Assembly: GCA_001643675.2 (NCBI GenBank) | Contig: LSRY02000001.1 | Span: 1,982,001 to 2,046,000, forward strand | Source: Monocercomonoides exilis | Taxonomy: Eukaryota > Preaxostyla > Oxymonadida > Polymastigidae | Length of the DNA stretch: 64,000 nt | Reading direction: 5' to 3' | Shown here: piece by piece, positions 12,899-22,838 of the stretch | How positions within the stretch are numbered: position 1 is the first letter of the stretch | Layout of the letters: each line of letters starts with the position of its first letter | The notes under the pieces: generated by a model | The model's database searches: none | What the model was told of the DNA's origin: nothing | The model's input: only the letters and a program-made list of their open reading frames with translations | Position numbers and translations under genes: made by a program

Positions 12899-13259
12899 TT
12901 TTGTTGTTTATTAATTTTTTCAGTTGATTTATTCCATATTTTTTTTTACGATTTCGAAAATTCAAGATGTGATTTTTCATATTCTTGTTCGTTTTTCTTC
13001 TATAAATTTATGCAAAATACTTTTTCAAAAAAAGAAAAGGAATTGAAAAGATATTCATTTGAGTTTTCTGTAATTTCTTTTGGAAATTATTCGTCGCAAA
13101 AATCAATAGAATTGACAAAGACATATTTCTGTTTCAGAACAATTTGTTCAAAAGGAATTGTTTCTTAATCAAGTGCAAAATCAATAAAAAAAGTGAAAAT
13201 ACAATTATTATCAATATCATTTTTTTAATTCAAAGAAATAAGAATAAGAATAAAAATAA
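12899..13259. other. Intergenic, AT-rich; 5' flank of ubiquitin-like gene
   Basis: A/T-rich sequence upstream of the minus-strand ubiquitin-like gene, with long T runs at 12940-12950. It presumably holds that gene's promoter, but no recognisable element stands out. An in-frame TAA at 13257-13259 closes off the frame of the next gene. Confidence 0.5.
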
Positions 13260-13699
13260 TCAAAATGTTGCAAAAGAAAGAGGGAATTGGATGAAATGTT
13301 GGAAGGAAGAAGACAATACATGGAATGCGTAAGAGATAGCGATCAGCCAAAATAAAGTTCCAGGCTGGTCATCTCTTCTTATTGAGCATGTTTCCCTCTG
13401 CTTGAGTGTTCCTTCAATCTCCTTTTTTTTCTTCCTTCCACCACGAAAAACAGGAAACACTTAAGAAGGAACAAAGGCAGTCTGTTGTCATGCTGTGTGG
13501 GCGTGAGAGGCAAGAAGTAGTGAAAGGTACATCAGCACAGGAGAAGGCATTCAGAGTGGAACAGACTTTGGCCTCATTCCTTGAGTCACTGGAAAAGACT
13601 GCGGTGCATTTGCCAAGTGCACTGACAATAGCACAATCAGAAGACAACTCCTGCAATGATGATGATGATGATGATGGAGATGAAGCTTCTGAGCAGTAG
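13260..13699 (+). CDS. 3' part of an unrecognised coiled-coil-type gene (two exons visible)
   Basis: An open stretch ending at 13328 encodes ...RELDEMLEGRRQYMEC and stops at a strong donor, GTAAGAG. A 125-bp intron (13329-13453) ends in AACAG. The second exon, 13454-13699, continues in the same phase with ETLKKEQRQSVVMLCGRER, then a helical stretch ending in ESLEKTAVHLPSALTIAQ. It finishes with an acidic Asp run and a TAG stop. The composition suggests a helical or coiled-coil protein. The 5' end is not resolved: the frame is closed by a stop at 13257-13259, so earlier exons must exist or the gene is truncated. I do not recognise the family. Confidence 0.45.
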
Positions 13700-14708
13700 A
13701 GTGCAAAATAGATGGATGAGTGAGAGAGAGAAGATATAAAGGAAGATTGGAAAATGAAAAGAAAAATGTCATGAATCTTCGCAATCTCTTGTGCTTTTTT
13801 TTAAATCTTCTCATTCATCTTTCATTTTCAACTTCTCCTCTTCTTTCGTTAAATCTTCTGATTCCCTCTTTCTTTCAACAAATTGAATGAAATGATTCTC
13901 ATATATTCAAAATTGTAACAGCAAAACTTAATAGCCTATTTCAAGACCATGCCCAAACGTCAAAGCAACTGATTCCTTATTGGCTCCTTCCGGAAGACAT
14001 CCAACTTCCTTATGCATCGATTTCTGAACTGCCAAATAAAATCAGGTTTGGTTTTCTTTTCAATTCAATTTTATTTCGCAAAAAATGTTTTCAAAATATA
14101 ACGCTGTTCTAACATCTATATGCTCCACGGCAGTCGGTGGAACTTGATGCTTGCCTGTTTAATTCCTCTCTGAAAGGCGAAGATTTCCCTAAAAAGACAT
14201 TTCGTCCGATTCTCGCGTTCTGAAGAGACAGATATTGGAAATATCTTCACAATCAATTGAACAATATAAATCTCAAACACTACGTCTTTTTGTATAATTA
14301 ATAAAATTGTTGTATTACGTTGGCATTTCAATTAACAAAATACATCAGATTGAATTTCTAAAATCTTGGAATTACCATCATTGTCCGTTTTTTCAACGGG
14401 AGATTATGTTTGTAATTCTGCAGGATAAATTCATTTATCAACACTCATTTTGCTGATTGATATTCCAGTTCAAACAAATCACTTTTCGATCTTTGAATCC
14501 ATAACAACAAACCGAATATAGTTTAACATTTTTTTCTTAACAATCACTTTCCAAAAGTGCCAAGACAATAAAGAATGGTGTGAACGTGACATTTTTAATG
14601 ACTATTTTTGAGATTTTGTAATTCATCTATGTCGTCTTTCCAAACATATGCGAATTCAATGTGAATGATCATAATTGTGTTGTTTCTGAATGCAATGAAT
14701 TTTCAAAA
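13700..14708. other. Intergenic with one possible orphan exon
   Basis: Mostly AT-rich. At 13922-14045 on the plus strand, a segment flanked by AACAG and GTTTGG sites is open and protein-like (contains LIPYWLLPEDIQLPYASISE). I could not connect it to a start or to a following exon, so it may be a relic. Nothing else is supported here. Confidence 0.3.
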
Positions 14709-16205
14709 ATGCAGACTGTGAGCGTCACTGAAAGATACAACAGTGTGCATCCATCGTTGCATTTGAATTCCTGGTGATTGTGGTTCTTTCCTTTTATATT
14801 GAAGAATTATTTTCAGAGCTTGAAGCTTGCGATGAGGATGAACAGATAAAGAAAATTGAAAAAATGAATGAAGTGATGGACGAGATGGACGAAGAAGAAC
14901 TTGAATCTGTGGTCACTACAGAAGTGTTCAATGGAATTTACACAATGATTGTAGAAAAGAAAATAACAATGAAAAATATATTGTTGTTGTTGAAGCACGT
15001 TGGATGTTGCAAAGTGCTGAAAAGAGTTATTATTGATGAATTTGAAGTAACTTCGTTGAACAAAAGATTTGAGAAGATGATTATTGATGAAAATGAGAAA
15101 AAAAAGGATGAAAAGAAAGAAAAGCTGCTAACTGATCTTTGTGAATGCTATCTTTTGCTAAACGAAAAACATTCTTCAGAACTGCTTTCAATTTGTGTGG
15201 ACTGTCTTCTGAAAGCTGCATTGAACAAAGAGAAAAACGAGAAAACTCAAAAAGAAGTGGAAATGGCATTGTTGGCTTTGAGCAATGTTGGGATGCGCTA
15301 CGTGTGATTTTCTTATTAATTGATTTATTGAATTGTTTTTGGTTCATTTATTATGTTATAATTATATTTCATAGATAATTGAAAGAGATCTTTTCTTGGA
15401 TGAAATCAAAGAGATTATCCAACATCACCAGGAACATCACAATCTCACTCGCCTTGCATACCAGTCTGCTTGGGCATTTTTCATATACAGGTCATTTTTC
15501 AGCGGATCATTGAATGAAGTGGTTATGAATGAAATGTATTTTGTGAGAGAGGTAACAAGAGAGGTGGAAGAATTGATTAAGTGTGTGGATTGGAAGAGAA
15601 AAGAAGATGAGGAAAGAGAAAAAGAAGAAGAGCATGTTTTGAAGGAATGGATCCATACATTGTTCAATATCTTATATTCCTGCTATTATTGGAATGAAGA
15701 ATATTTAGAGCTTATCGGCTGCATTGTTCAGTTATTTCGAGCATCAAGGGACAATCACAGAGAAATTAACAATGAATGCATTGATTTTTTTCAAGCAGCA
15801 GCCGGAAATAAAATTGTGAAAGTTGAATGCTTGTTGAAAGGAGGAGCTTTTGATGTTATGATGGAGGAAATTCAGTGGCCAACGTTAGATGACATATATG
15901 CATTTCATATCTTGAAATTCTTTTTGGAAATTTCAGAAAGACTGAAAGAAGAGAAGGAATATGAAATGGAAGAAGATGAGGATTTTGAAAGGGAAGAAGA
16001 GAAGGAAGAAGAGAAGGAAGAAGAGAAGGAAGAAGAGAGGGAAAAAATGAAAAGAAAAGAAGCAAAAAGAAAAGTGCTTGAAAAGATGGAAGAAGAGGGA
16101 TATGAAGATTCCATCACAAGCTGTCGTGAAATTCTTCTGTTTTTGAAGTTGGATTTTGGTAATTCTCTTTCTGAATGTTTCTCAGATTATTTGGTGAACA
16201 TGTGA
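14709..16205 (+). CDS. Oxymonad-type multigene-family protein, 453 residues, three exons
   Basis: Exons 14709-14742, 14805-15301 and 15375-16205 join in phase to give 453 residues ending in TGA. The introns are 62 bp (GTGTGC...GAAG) and 73 bp (GTGTGA...ATAG). The N-terminus reads MQTVSVTERYNKLFSELEAC. Characteristic blocks follow: EKMNEVMDEMDEEE, LLLLKHVGCCKVLK, LLTDLCECYLLLN, KEVEMALLALSNV, HHQEHHNLTRLAYQSAW, and CIVQLFRASRDNHREI. A charged Glu/Lys run near residue 380 precedes a C-terminal block ending LSECFSDYLVNM. I recall this block order from a large family of hypothetical proteins in Monocercomonoides exilis. It is all-alpha in character, possibly armadillo/HEAT-like, and its function is unknown. 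The model was chosen because both introns restore phase and family blocks across the joins. Confidence 0.85.
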
Positions 16206-16524
16206 ATAAAAAAGTGTTATACTTATCCTTGTGTTTTTTGAAGAGGAAGATTTTTTAATGGGGTTCGTTGTGGTTTAGCTTCATTTCAGATCTGTAATTC
16301 CAACAATGCAAATAGAAAAATATATCTGAAGAAAATATATTCTATTTTTAATTTTTCAATTTTGAATGATTTGCATTTGAAAAAAAAAGAATGTTCAAAA
16401 AAGAATACTGAAACATGGAAACTGGGAATTCAAGTGAAATAAAAGAAGAAAGAATCTTTTGGAGAATGTGTGTGAATAAATGAGAAAACAGAGTATTTTG
16501 TTAATTCGAATGATTTTCATTCGC
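16206..16524. other. Intergenic between family gene and retrotransposon
   Basis: 3' flank of the preceding gene, AT-rich. Its right edge is the DIRS-element insertion site. No gene is visible. Confidence 0.6.
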
Positions 16525-16630
16525 ATCAAAACACAAGCGTTTTGATTACAGAGAATACATTTATTTCACTTCCTTCTCTTATATTTTTGAGAGCGCCACG
16601 TTATGGGTCAGTCACGATCGCTGATCAAAA
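16525..16630 (+). repeat. DIRS left inverted terminal repeat
   Basis: It starts ATCAAAACACAAGCG and includes TTATATTTTTGAGAGCGCCA. The inner end (GTCAGTCAC...GCTGATCAAAAG) is the reverse complement of the inner end of the right repeat. The gag-like ORF starts seven bases after it. Confidence 0.9.
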
Positions 16631-16636
16631 GAAAAC

Positions 16637-17479
16637 ATGTCGACCATCTTCGTGGGAACCGGACTCGCGACCGAACCTTGCGCAGCTCCGCTGACTGGTA
16701 GCCCTCCGAGTGCAATTCCTTCAATAGCAGGGAGTTATTCCGCTTCCAAATCAAGCGTTCAGTCGGAGCTTGATGGACTGACAGATCCAACGCGAAATGA
16801 AGTAGATGAAGGAGATTCTTCTTTGCAGCAAGCTTTCATGGAAATATTTGGACAGCCACCAGAAATTTCACTTTACGATATGCATCTTCCAGAAAATAAA
16901 ATTTATGAAGCGCTTTCACTTATGAAAGATGAAGATTTGAGTCCATTTATTCAGAATGCTCCACCACCATTTACAAGATCCAAAGTTTTTTGGAAAGACG
17001 CGCTCGATCGTGCAGGGGAACGTACAGAAACATACCTTTATCCAGCAATAAAGTTACTTATATCGGCATGCTCAACAATCAAGTCAGGAGACACGACGAA
17101 AGAAATGATAGCAGATTCATGTTTGCTTTTAGCCCAGGCACTGAAAGAAGCCAGACACGTTAGTATACAAGCAAGATATGGATTTTCTGAAGCAGAAAAA
17201 ATGAAAGACGAGTTCTCATCATCGCTGTTAACTCAAAGACAAAAAGAAATTTTGGAAGAATCAAAGAAGATATCCACGAAACAAAGATGGGGGTCTGCAA
17301 GTATTACAAATTTGTATGCAAGGAAGAAACAAACCAGGGGATTTCAAAGCGGAACAAAGAATTATCGGTTTTTTCGAGATTGGCCCCGGACGCCCAGCTC
17401 AAAACGATCATTCACCACAAGCAGCGCCCCAAGAAATTACTCAAGAGGGAGTTCCGGGGACAAAGCAAAGTCTCAATAG
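16637..17479 (+). CDS. DIRS gag-like ORF
   Basis: An intact 280-residue frame from the ATG at 16637 to a TAG at 17477-17479, immediately inside the left terminal repeat, where DIRS elements carry their gag-like first ORF. The N-terminal 60 residues are Ser/Pro/Ala-rich. The middle part is helical (EALSLMKDEDLSPFIQNAPP and following). The C-terminal 60 residues are basic with Arg/Ser/Tyr, fitting nucleic-acid binding. No CCHC zinc knuckle is present. The reverse-transcriptase frame begins to overlap its 3' end. Assignment as gag rests on position and composition only. Confidence 0.65.
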   Translation: MSTIFVGTGLATEPCAAPLTGSPPSAIPSIAGSYSASKSSVQSELDGLTDPTRNEVDEGDSSLQQAFMEIFGQPPEISLYDMHLPENKIYEALSLMKDEDLSPFIQNAPPPFTRSKVFWKDALDRAGERTETYLYPAIKLLISACSTIKSGDTTKEMIADSCLLLAQALKEARHVSIQARYGFSEAEKMKDEFSSSLLTQRQKEILEESKKISTKQRWGSASITNLYARKKQTRGFQSGTKNYRFFRDWPRTPSSKRSFTTSSAPRNYSRGSSGDKAKSQ

Positions 17480-19601
17480 AACACAACCTCACAATTGGTG
17501 GAAGAACAGCGTTATTTTCCAATGCATGGAAAATGGTGGGATGAGAAAAGATGATCAAAAGAGGAGTTGTTCCGGTTTGGAGGAGTGCCCAAGCTCGGAA
17601 AACCCTTATCAATTCTCAGGTAAATTGCAGAAGACCGAAGCAATCACAAGAAACAAGAGAAGCCTTGGCGGAGTTAATCAAAGTTCAAGTGAAAACTGGA
17701 ATTATCAGGAAAACCACCAAAAACCAAGTGAGATTTGTCAATCCAATATTTGCAGTCAGGAAAAGGAATGGGAGCTGGAGACAGATTGTGGATTGCAGGA
17801 AGTTGAACAATGCGATAAAAACAATGCACTTCAAACAAGAGGATCATCGATCTGTGGAAAGAATTATAAAGAATGGGGATTTCGCAGTCACACTGGATCC
17901 AAGCCAAGCGTCCTATCTCATCAAGGTATCAGAGGATTTCTCTTTTTTTCTAAGCTTCGAGTTTAACAAAGAATTTTATTGCTTCACCAGTATGCATTTC
18001 GGTTTCAAGGACTCTCCAAGAATATTCACAAAAGTTATGAGAAAAATCATTTCGTTCATTCGGGAAAGATGGAAGGTGAAAGCTGTCGCATATTTAGACG
18101 ACATTGTCTAGCTCCATCAAGACAAGCAAGAACTGAAGAGAATCGCACATGAAGTTATAAGTCTATTTCAAAAGCTTGGACTAATTGCAAACCTGGAAAA
18201 GAGCCACACAGAACCATCAAATCGTTTTTCATTCCTCGGATATTCATGGGACACATCCAACTTCACCGCAACTTTGGAGAAAGGCAGAAAGAAAGAATTG
18301 CTCACGGAATGTTACAGATGGAGGTGCTTAGCACTGAAATGCAAGCAAACAAGAGTGAGAGATTTCGCGTCGTTCATTGGCAAGCTGAGTGGAACTCGCT
18401 TCGTTTTCAAAGAAGCTTCACTCCATCTTCCATCGATGTCCAAGCTTTTGAACAAAATGGTCAGAAAGGTGGTATGGAAAGGAAGGATTAGGATCAACAC
18501 ATCAATCCTTCCGAGCATTCAAAAATGGATATCGAGACTGAATGCGAACAAACCGAGACAGCTTTGCCCAATATTCCAACCTCAAGCAACCTTGACGACA
18601 GATGCATCAGAGAGAGCCGTAGGAGCTTTTCTACTGATGAACAACAAGAAATACGATTTCCATCAATCGCTTCCAGGGAAGATGAAAGGCCAGAGCTCGA
18701 ATTTCAGGGAATTATATGCGATCAATCGAGCACTCAATCATTTCAGATACCTTCTTCAAGCGAACAAAGTCTGCAGCTTGCTAATCAGATCAGACAATAC
18801 AACAGCGGTCTTCAATATCAATCGGTGGAATGCATAAACAAGCCTCAGGAAGTTGCTGATGAAAATATGGACATTTGTTCAGAACAATCACATTCAGATA
18901 AAAGCCCAACACTTGCCAGGGATGAAGAATGTCAGAGCAGATGCTCTATCCAGGCTAGAAAGAGGGGGAGATTACTCCATAAAACAAGAAGAGCAAACGA
19001 GATCACGGAAAACCTCAATCTCAAAATAACGTTGGATGCGTTCGCAACGAACGAGAACACGAAAGCGGACCGATGGTGCGGTCCAGGAAGCACGCTAAAC
19101 GAAGACGGACTCCAGCAATCATGGCAAAGAGGCGTTATTTTAGCCCATCCTCCGATTCCGTTAATAGTTCCAACGATTGTGAAATCGATAGAGGAAAATG
19201 CACATGTTCTTCTTCTGATTCCAGATTGGAGAGGGCAGATATGGGAACCGCTGATAAGAATGACGAGACACTGCGAATGGAGATGGAAAGAACAGAACCA
19301 GGTTTTGAAGGAAGGAAGATGGATGAAACGGATGGAAGCAAGCCTACCACCAGGCAGAATGAGAATAGTCCTTATCAATCCCCAGAATCACAAGGAGAAA
19401 AATGGTTTCGGAGAATGCTTCTTTCAAAGGGATATTCCGAAAGGGTTATCGATGAATGCAAAAATAGCGTTGCTGAAAACACATGGAAAGGATATTCATA
19501 TAGCTATGCGCGTTTCTGTGAAATTTGGGAAGATAAAAGAAATGGAGATCCACCGGAAGCTTGGAGTGAGTGGGTTGAAAAATGCGCTTCCATATTCATA
19601 A
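17287..19601 (+). pseudogene. DIRS reverse transcriptase / RNase H / adenine-methylase-like region, disrupted
   Basis: In one frame the start reads TIGGRTALFSNAWKM, the conserved entry of DIRS reverse transcriptases, then meets a TGA at 17542-17544. The same frame continues with the palm region: LDPSQASYLI around motif A and YLDDIV at the active site. A TAG follows directly at 18109-18111. After it come RNase H landmarks (TTDAS, FRELYAIN, IRSDNTTAVFNI), a TAA at 18835-18837, and then HLPGMKNVRADALSR. Near 18980-19000 the frame slips by one base into a region containing LDAFATNENTKAD and AHPPIPLI. That region corresponds to the phage-like adenine-methylase segment known from DIRS elements. Three different stop codons plus a frameshift mean that no intact polymerase can be made from this copy. 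Confidence 0.85.
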
Positions 19602-20689
19602 GCCTGAAGGACAAAGGGACGAAAGCTTCGACGCTCAAACAAACATGTGCCGCATTATCTCTTATCTCAGAATTACTGTACAATAGAGGCCTTGGAGAAT
19701 CTGCTCTCATGCAAAGGCTATTAAAATCATTCAGAAGATCAGAAAACAGGAAGAAAAGAGACAAACCAGACATCTGGAACCCACAACTCCTGCTGCAGAA
19801 AATAACATCATTAGGTGAGAACAGGAACCTTGATTTTCACGAATTGACAAAAAAGGCCATTTGCACATGTATGTTGTTCTCCGCCTGTCGCTTTACGGAG
19901 TTGGAAAGGATAAACCTTCATAATTCAACAATTGGAGACGATGCAATAAAACTTGATTCATCATTAAAAACATCAACAGAACGTACAGATATTATCATCC
20001 CGTTTCTAAAAGAACAGCCGCATGTATGCCCAGCAGCTTCCATACAGGAACTTTGGAACAGAATCAAAGAATCTCAGCCAAATGCAACTTCAGTATTCAT
20101 CGATGAGAAAACTCATCTAACACTTTCTGCAAGAATGATTCGTAACTATGCAGCTGAAATGTTACAGGATGCCGGGATTCCGAGGTGTTTCGGGCCTTAC
20201 TCATTGAAACATGCGTCTATCACAGCGCTAACGATGGCAGGAATTCCCTCAGCCCAAAATGCTAAGTTTGCCAGACTCTCTCCTAGAAGCAACACTATCA
20301 CAAAGCATTACGTCCAATCAGATGTGTCAAGCAAGCTGGCCCACGTGATAGCAAGAAGCAATTCAACTATTCTTCCACCTGAAGAAAGTGGGCATGAGTC
20401 AGAATCCGATTCAGATTCTGAGGCGGAATCCGATTCCGAATCATATTCCAGTTCAAAATCCGAGGAACAAACACCAACAAAGAAAACATGTAAAAGCGAA
20501 GATCAAAAACAACAAGCAATAATTGCATACACAGATAAAGTTGAGGAACCAGAGGACACCGAAGAAAACAATGCTGCACAGACAGTTATCAGCGAGGCTA
20601 AGATTGAATTCATTATCCGAACAAGATCTCAAAGAAGAAAAGAATTGGAAAAGAAACAACACGAAGAAAAGGATACATGTTCAAGCTGA
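19073..20689 (+). CDS. DIRS tyrosine recombinase
   Basis: An open frame of up to 538 residues overlapping the end of the polymerase region, stop TGA at 20687-20689. The true start is uncertain because the first ~100 residues overlap the methylase-like frame. After a SAM-like helical core-binding domain (ENTWKGYSYSYARFCEIW), the catalytic domain shows box I (FSACRFTELERI, catalytic Arg), a box II-like motif (GPYSLKHASITAL) and the final KHYVQ with the nucleophilic Tyr. The usual H-x-x-R of box II reads Y-S-L-K here. The C-terminal tail is Ser/Glu/Asp-rich and then basic. It would integrate the circular element DNA. It is open, unlike the polymerase, but its activity is uncertain given the box II substitutions. 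Confidence 0.85.
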   Translation: MVRSRKHAKRRRTPAIMAKRRYFSPSSDSVNSSNDCEIDRGKCTCSSSDSRLERADMGTADKNDETLRMEMERTEPGFEGRKMDETDGSKPTTRQNENSPYQSPESQGEKWFRRMLLSKGYSERVIDECKNSVAENTWKGYSYSYARFCEIWEDKRNGDPPEAWSEWVEKCASIFISLKDKGTKASTLKQTCAALSLISELLYNRGLGESALMQRLLKSFRRSENRKKRDKPDIWNPQLLLQKITSLGENRNLDFHELTKKAICTCMLFSACRFTELERINLHNSTIGDDAIKLDSSLKTSTERTDIIIPFLKEQPHVCPAASIQELWNRIKESQPNATSVFIDEKTHLTLSARMIRNYAAEMLQDAGIPRCFGPYSLKHASITALTMAGIPSAQNAKFARLSPRSNTITKHYVQSDVSSKLAHVIARSNSTILPPEESGHESESDSDSEAESDSESYSSSKSEEQTPTKKTCKSEDQKQQAIIAYTDKVEEPEDTEENNAAQTVISEAKIEFIIRTRSQRRKELEKKQHEEKDTCSS

Positions 20690-20720
20690 TTAACATTATC
20701 AAACCTTCCCAATTATCTGT

Positions 20721-20826
20721 GCTCTCAAAAATATAAGAGAAGGAAGTGAAATAAATGTTTTCTCTGTAATCAAAACGCTTGTGTTTTGATTGAAAGAGAA
20801 AATGGTTATTTCACTTTCTTCTCTTA
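20721..20826 (+). repeat. DIRS internal complementary region
   Basis: Bases 20721-20790 (GCTCTCAAAAATATAAGAGA through TTTTGAT) are the reverse complement of the left end of the element. Bases 20788-20826 (GATTGAAAGAGAAAATGG onward) are the reverse complement of the right end. The two halves share GAT at the joint. In the DIRS model this region templates completion and circularisation of the ends. Confidence 0.9.
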
Positions 20827-21080
20827 CTCCCTCCACAACTTAGACATCCCATCCCCTTATGAATCCGTCATTGCTGAATAACAATGATGTGAAAAATTAA
20901 ACACTTAGAATACATTCTCATTAAAGTTTATATTTTAAAACATTCAATTTAATTAAATTGTACCTTTCTTGTTTCTAACATGTGTTTTCACTGCATTTGT
21001 AATAATTTTCAATTTGCCAAATGACAATTCTTTATATTTTCCCATTGACACCTTTGTTCACCATTTCATTAAGTGCCATT

Positions 21081-21167
21081 TTGATCAGCTGGGTGACTGA
21101 CTTATAACGTGGCGCTCTCAAAAATATAAGTGAAAAAAAAGTGAAATAACCATTATCTCTTTCAATC
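21081..21167 (-). repeat. DIRS right inverted terminal repeat
   Basis: TTTTGATCAGC...GTGACTGAC...ATAACGTGGCGCTCTCAAAA mirrors the left repeat. Its outer ~40 bases differ from the left end and instead match the right half of the internal complementary region, as is typical of DIRS ends. The last bases are CTCTTTCAATC. Confidence 0.88.
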
Positions 21168-22836
21168 ATTTCCAGAAGCCAACATTTCCAAATCAAAAAT
21201 TTTCCTTTCAGAATAACTGATTGTTCACCAACTGTATCATCACATAATAATCAAATGTGACAAAAAAATGAATATCTGCTCTCGATAATCCTATCTCCAT
21301 TTGCCATTTCCAATATTCTTTTGTGACAGTTTCCTTCTCCATTTCAAATTCTTTGTCTTTCTCTCATCACCTTTTGACTCTTCTGCCACTCACAAAAGAG
21401 ATGTCACATTGAGAAATCTGTCGCATTCCTTCGCTTCAATCGTCCATTCCTTCATTGAAATTATTCCAATATTCCTTCTTTATTTCATCTGCGCTTCATT
21501 CAACAGCTGAATGATAAAATGAAAAAATTGTCCTCCTTTTTTGATTGGGTGTCAACATCATATCCATTGCATTGCCTTATTGTTTTGGCCGCTTCTTCTT
21601 GACAGATGAGAAATTTGTCTTTGTGTTTGTGAATTGAAACAGAAGACAAAACTTGAAGAAGTATTCACTGAGAGTTGAATAGAATGAATTACACAACGTT
21701 CCTTAAAAATCATTGGAGAAGATGTTTAAGAAGAGAAGAAGAAGAAGAAGAAGCTCAAATAAATAATTAGTGATTGTTGTGCAAAGTGAGATGATAAGCA
21801 TGGAAAAATTTTGCTCAAAAGCAACATCAAATAAAATTGGTTGAAATTCAGCAAAATCAAATATTATCTTGCTTCATCTTCCATTTTTGTGTGTTCTCAG
21901 AAACAACGTCTTCTCAATCTTTCACGTATTCAACTCCATCTTTTTTTTTCTCTGACAAAAAACATGAAATATTTGGAAACCATTCTTTTCATTCATAAAT
22001 CTTCCGCTTTTCCTTCACTTCTTTCTCGAAAACAATCTTTCTTCCGAAATAACTCTTCGCAAAAACCCAAAGCAATGCATCTTCATCATATCTCGAGTTT
22101 TATCTTTCTTCTTCTTTTCCTTATCCTTCCCCTCTTTTCTTCTTCTTCAAAGTCATAAAATACAAAACTTTTTGAAAATCATGAAAAAAAAACAATAAAA
22201 ATTCAATAATATTTATTTTTTAAGATTAAAACAAACCTTTTGATTTGTTAGCCATTTTTAATTTTTGTCTCATTGAAAAGTCTCGTTTTCTTCAATAAAA
22301 AATTCGTCATTCCCCCATCAACAACATTTTCAGCAACATATTCTCCAATCATCCATTTTCAATAAGTCTTTTCATCTCCATTTGAGAAGGTTTCTGATCC
22401 TTCTGAAAATAGAGAGATTTGGAATTTTAACAATTCCTTCTGATTGAATCAAAAATTTATTTCGTCCAGCACCAATCCAATCTTTTCGCCTTGACATTCT
22501 TTCCACATGAACCAGTTATTCTAGCAAGGCATTCTTCCAAGTCAAGGAAATATCATTCATTCATTCAGTTTATTTGGTTCATGAACTCGAACAATAAAAA
22601 ATAATATATTTGAAAATAATTACAAACTTCATCTTTTCCAAAAATTCTCAACAGTTCTTCTTTCAGAAAAGCAATTTTCAACAGATGTTTATCCATCTCT
22701 CAAATCAGATTCCTGCAAAACGAACAAATGATATAAAAAAATATCATTCCACAAACCAGAAATGAGCAAACATATAACTTTCCATTCTTTAAGTCTCTTC
22801 CACCTTTTATCTTTTTTTTCAATCGGCCAATGGTAA
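21168..22836. other. No supported gene
   Basis: AT-rich sequence. Open stretches at 21301-21510 and 21841-22158 are Ser/Phe/Leu-rich and look like chance or antisense frames. A GAAGAA run occurs near 21731-21755. No splice-consistent gene model was found. Confidence 0.45.
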
Positions 22837-22838
22837 TA

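Larger units (their letters stand above)
16525..21167 (+). mobile_element. DIRS-type tyrosine-recombinase retrotransposon, full length but decayed
   Basis: The element has inverted terminal repeats at 16525-16630 and 21081-21167. An internal complementary region lies at 20721-20826, whose two halves are the reverse complements of the outer left and outer right ends. Between them lie a gag-like gene, a reverse transcriptase-RNase H-adenine-methylase-like region and a tyrosine recombinase. This arrangement defines the DIRS order, which replicates through a circular DNA and integrates with a tyrosine recombinase instead of a DDE integrase. The trinucleotide ATC sits at both extremities (16525-16527 and 21165-21167) and, as GAT, at the junction in the internal region (20788-20790). 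No flanking duplication beyond that is seen, as expected for recombinase integration. The polymerase region carries stops and a frameshift, so this copy is probably not autonomous now. Confidence 0.93.

Noticed and set aside
15855-16117. Minus-strand Ser/Phe-rich open frames
   Set aside because: Shadows of the Glu/Lys run in exon 3 of the family gene on the plus strand.
17542-18837. Reassignment of TAA/TAG to glutamine, suggested by in-frame stops in the retrotransposon
   Set aside because: TGA also interrupts the same frame, a frameshift is present too, and other genes end in TAA, TAG or TGA with no in-frame TAA or TAG over thousands of codons. Decay of the element explains the stops better.
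16637-20689. LTR retrotransposon (gypsy/copia) interpretation
   Set aside because: There is no DDE integrase, protease or direct LTRs. The terminal repeats are inverted, with an internal complementary region and a tyrosine recombinase, which identifies DIRS.
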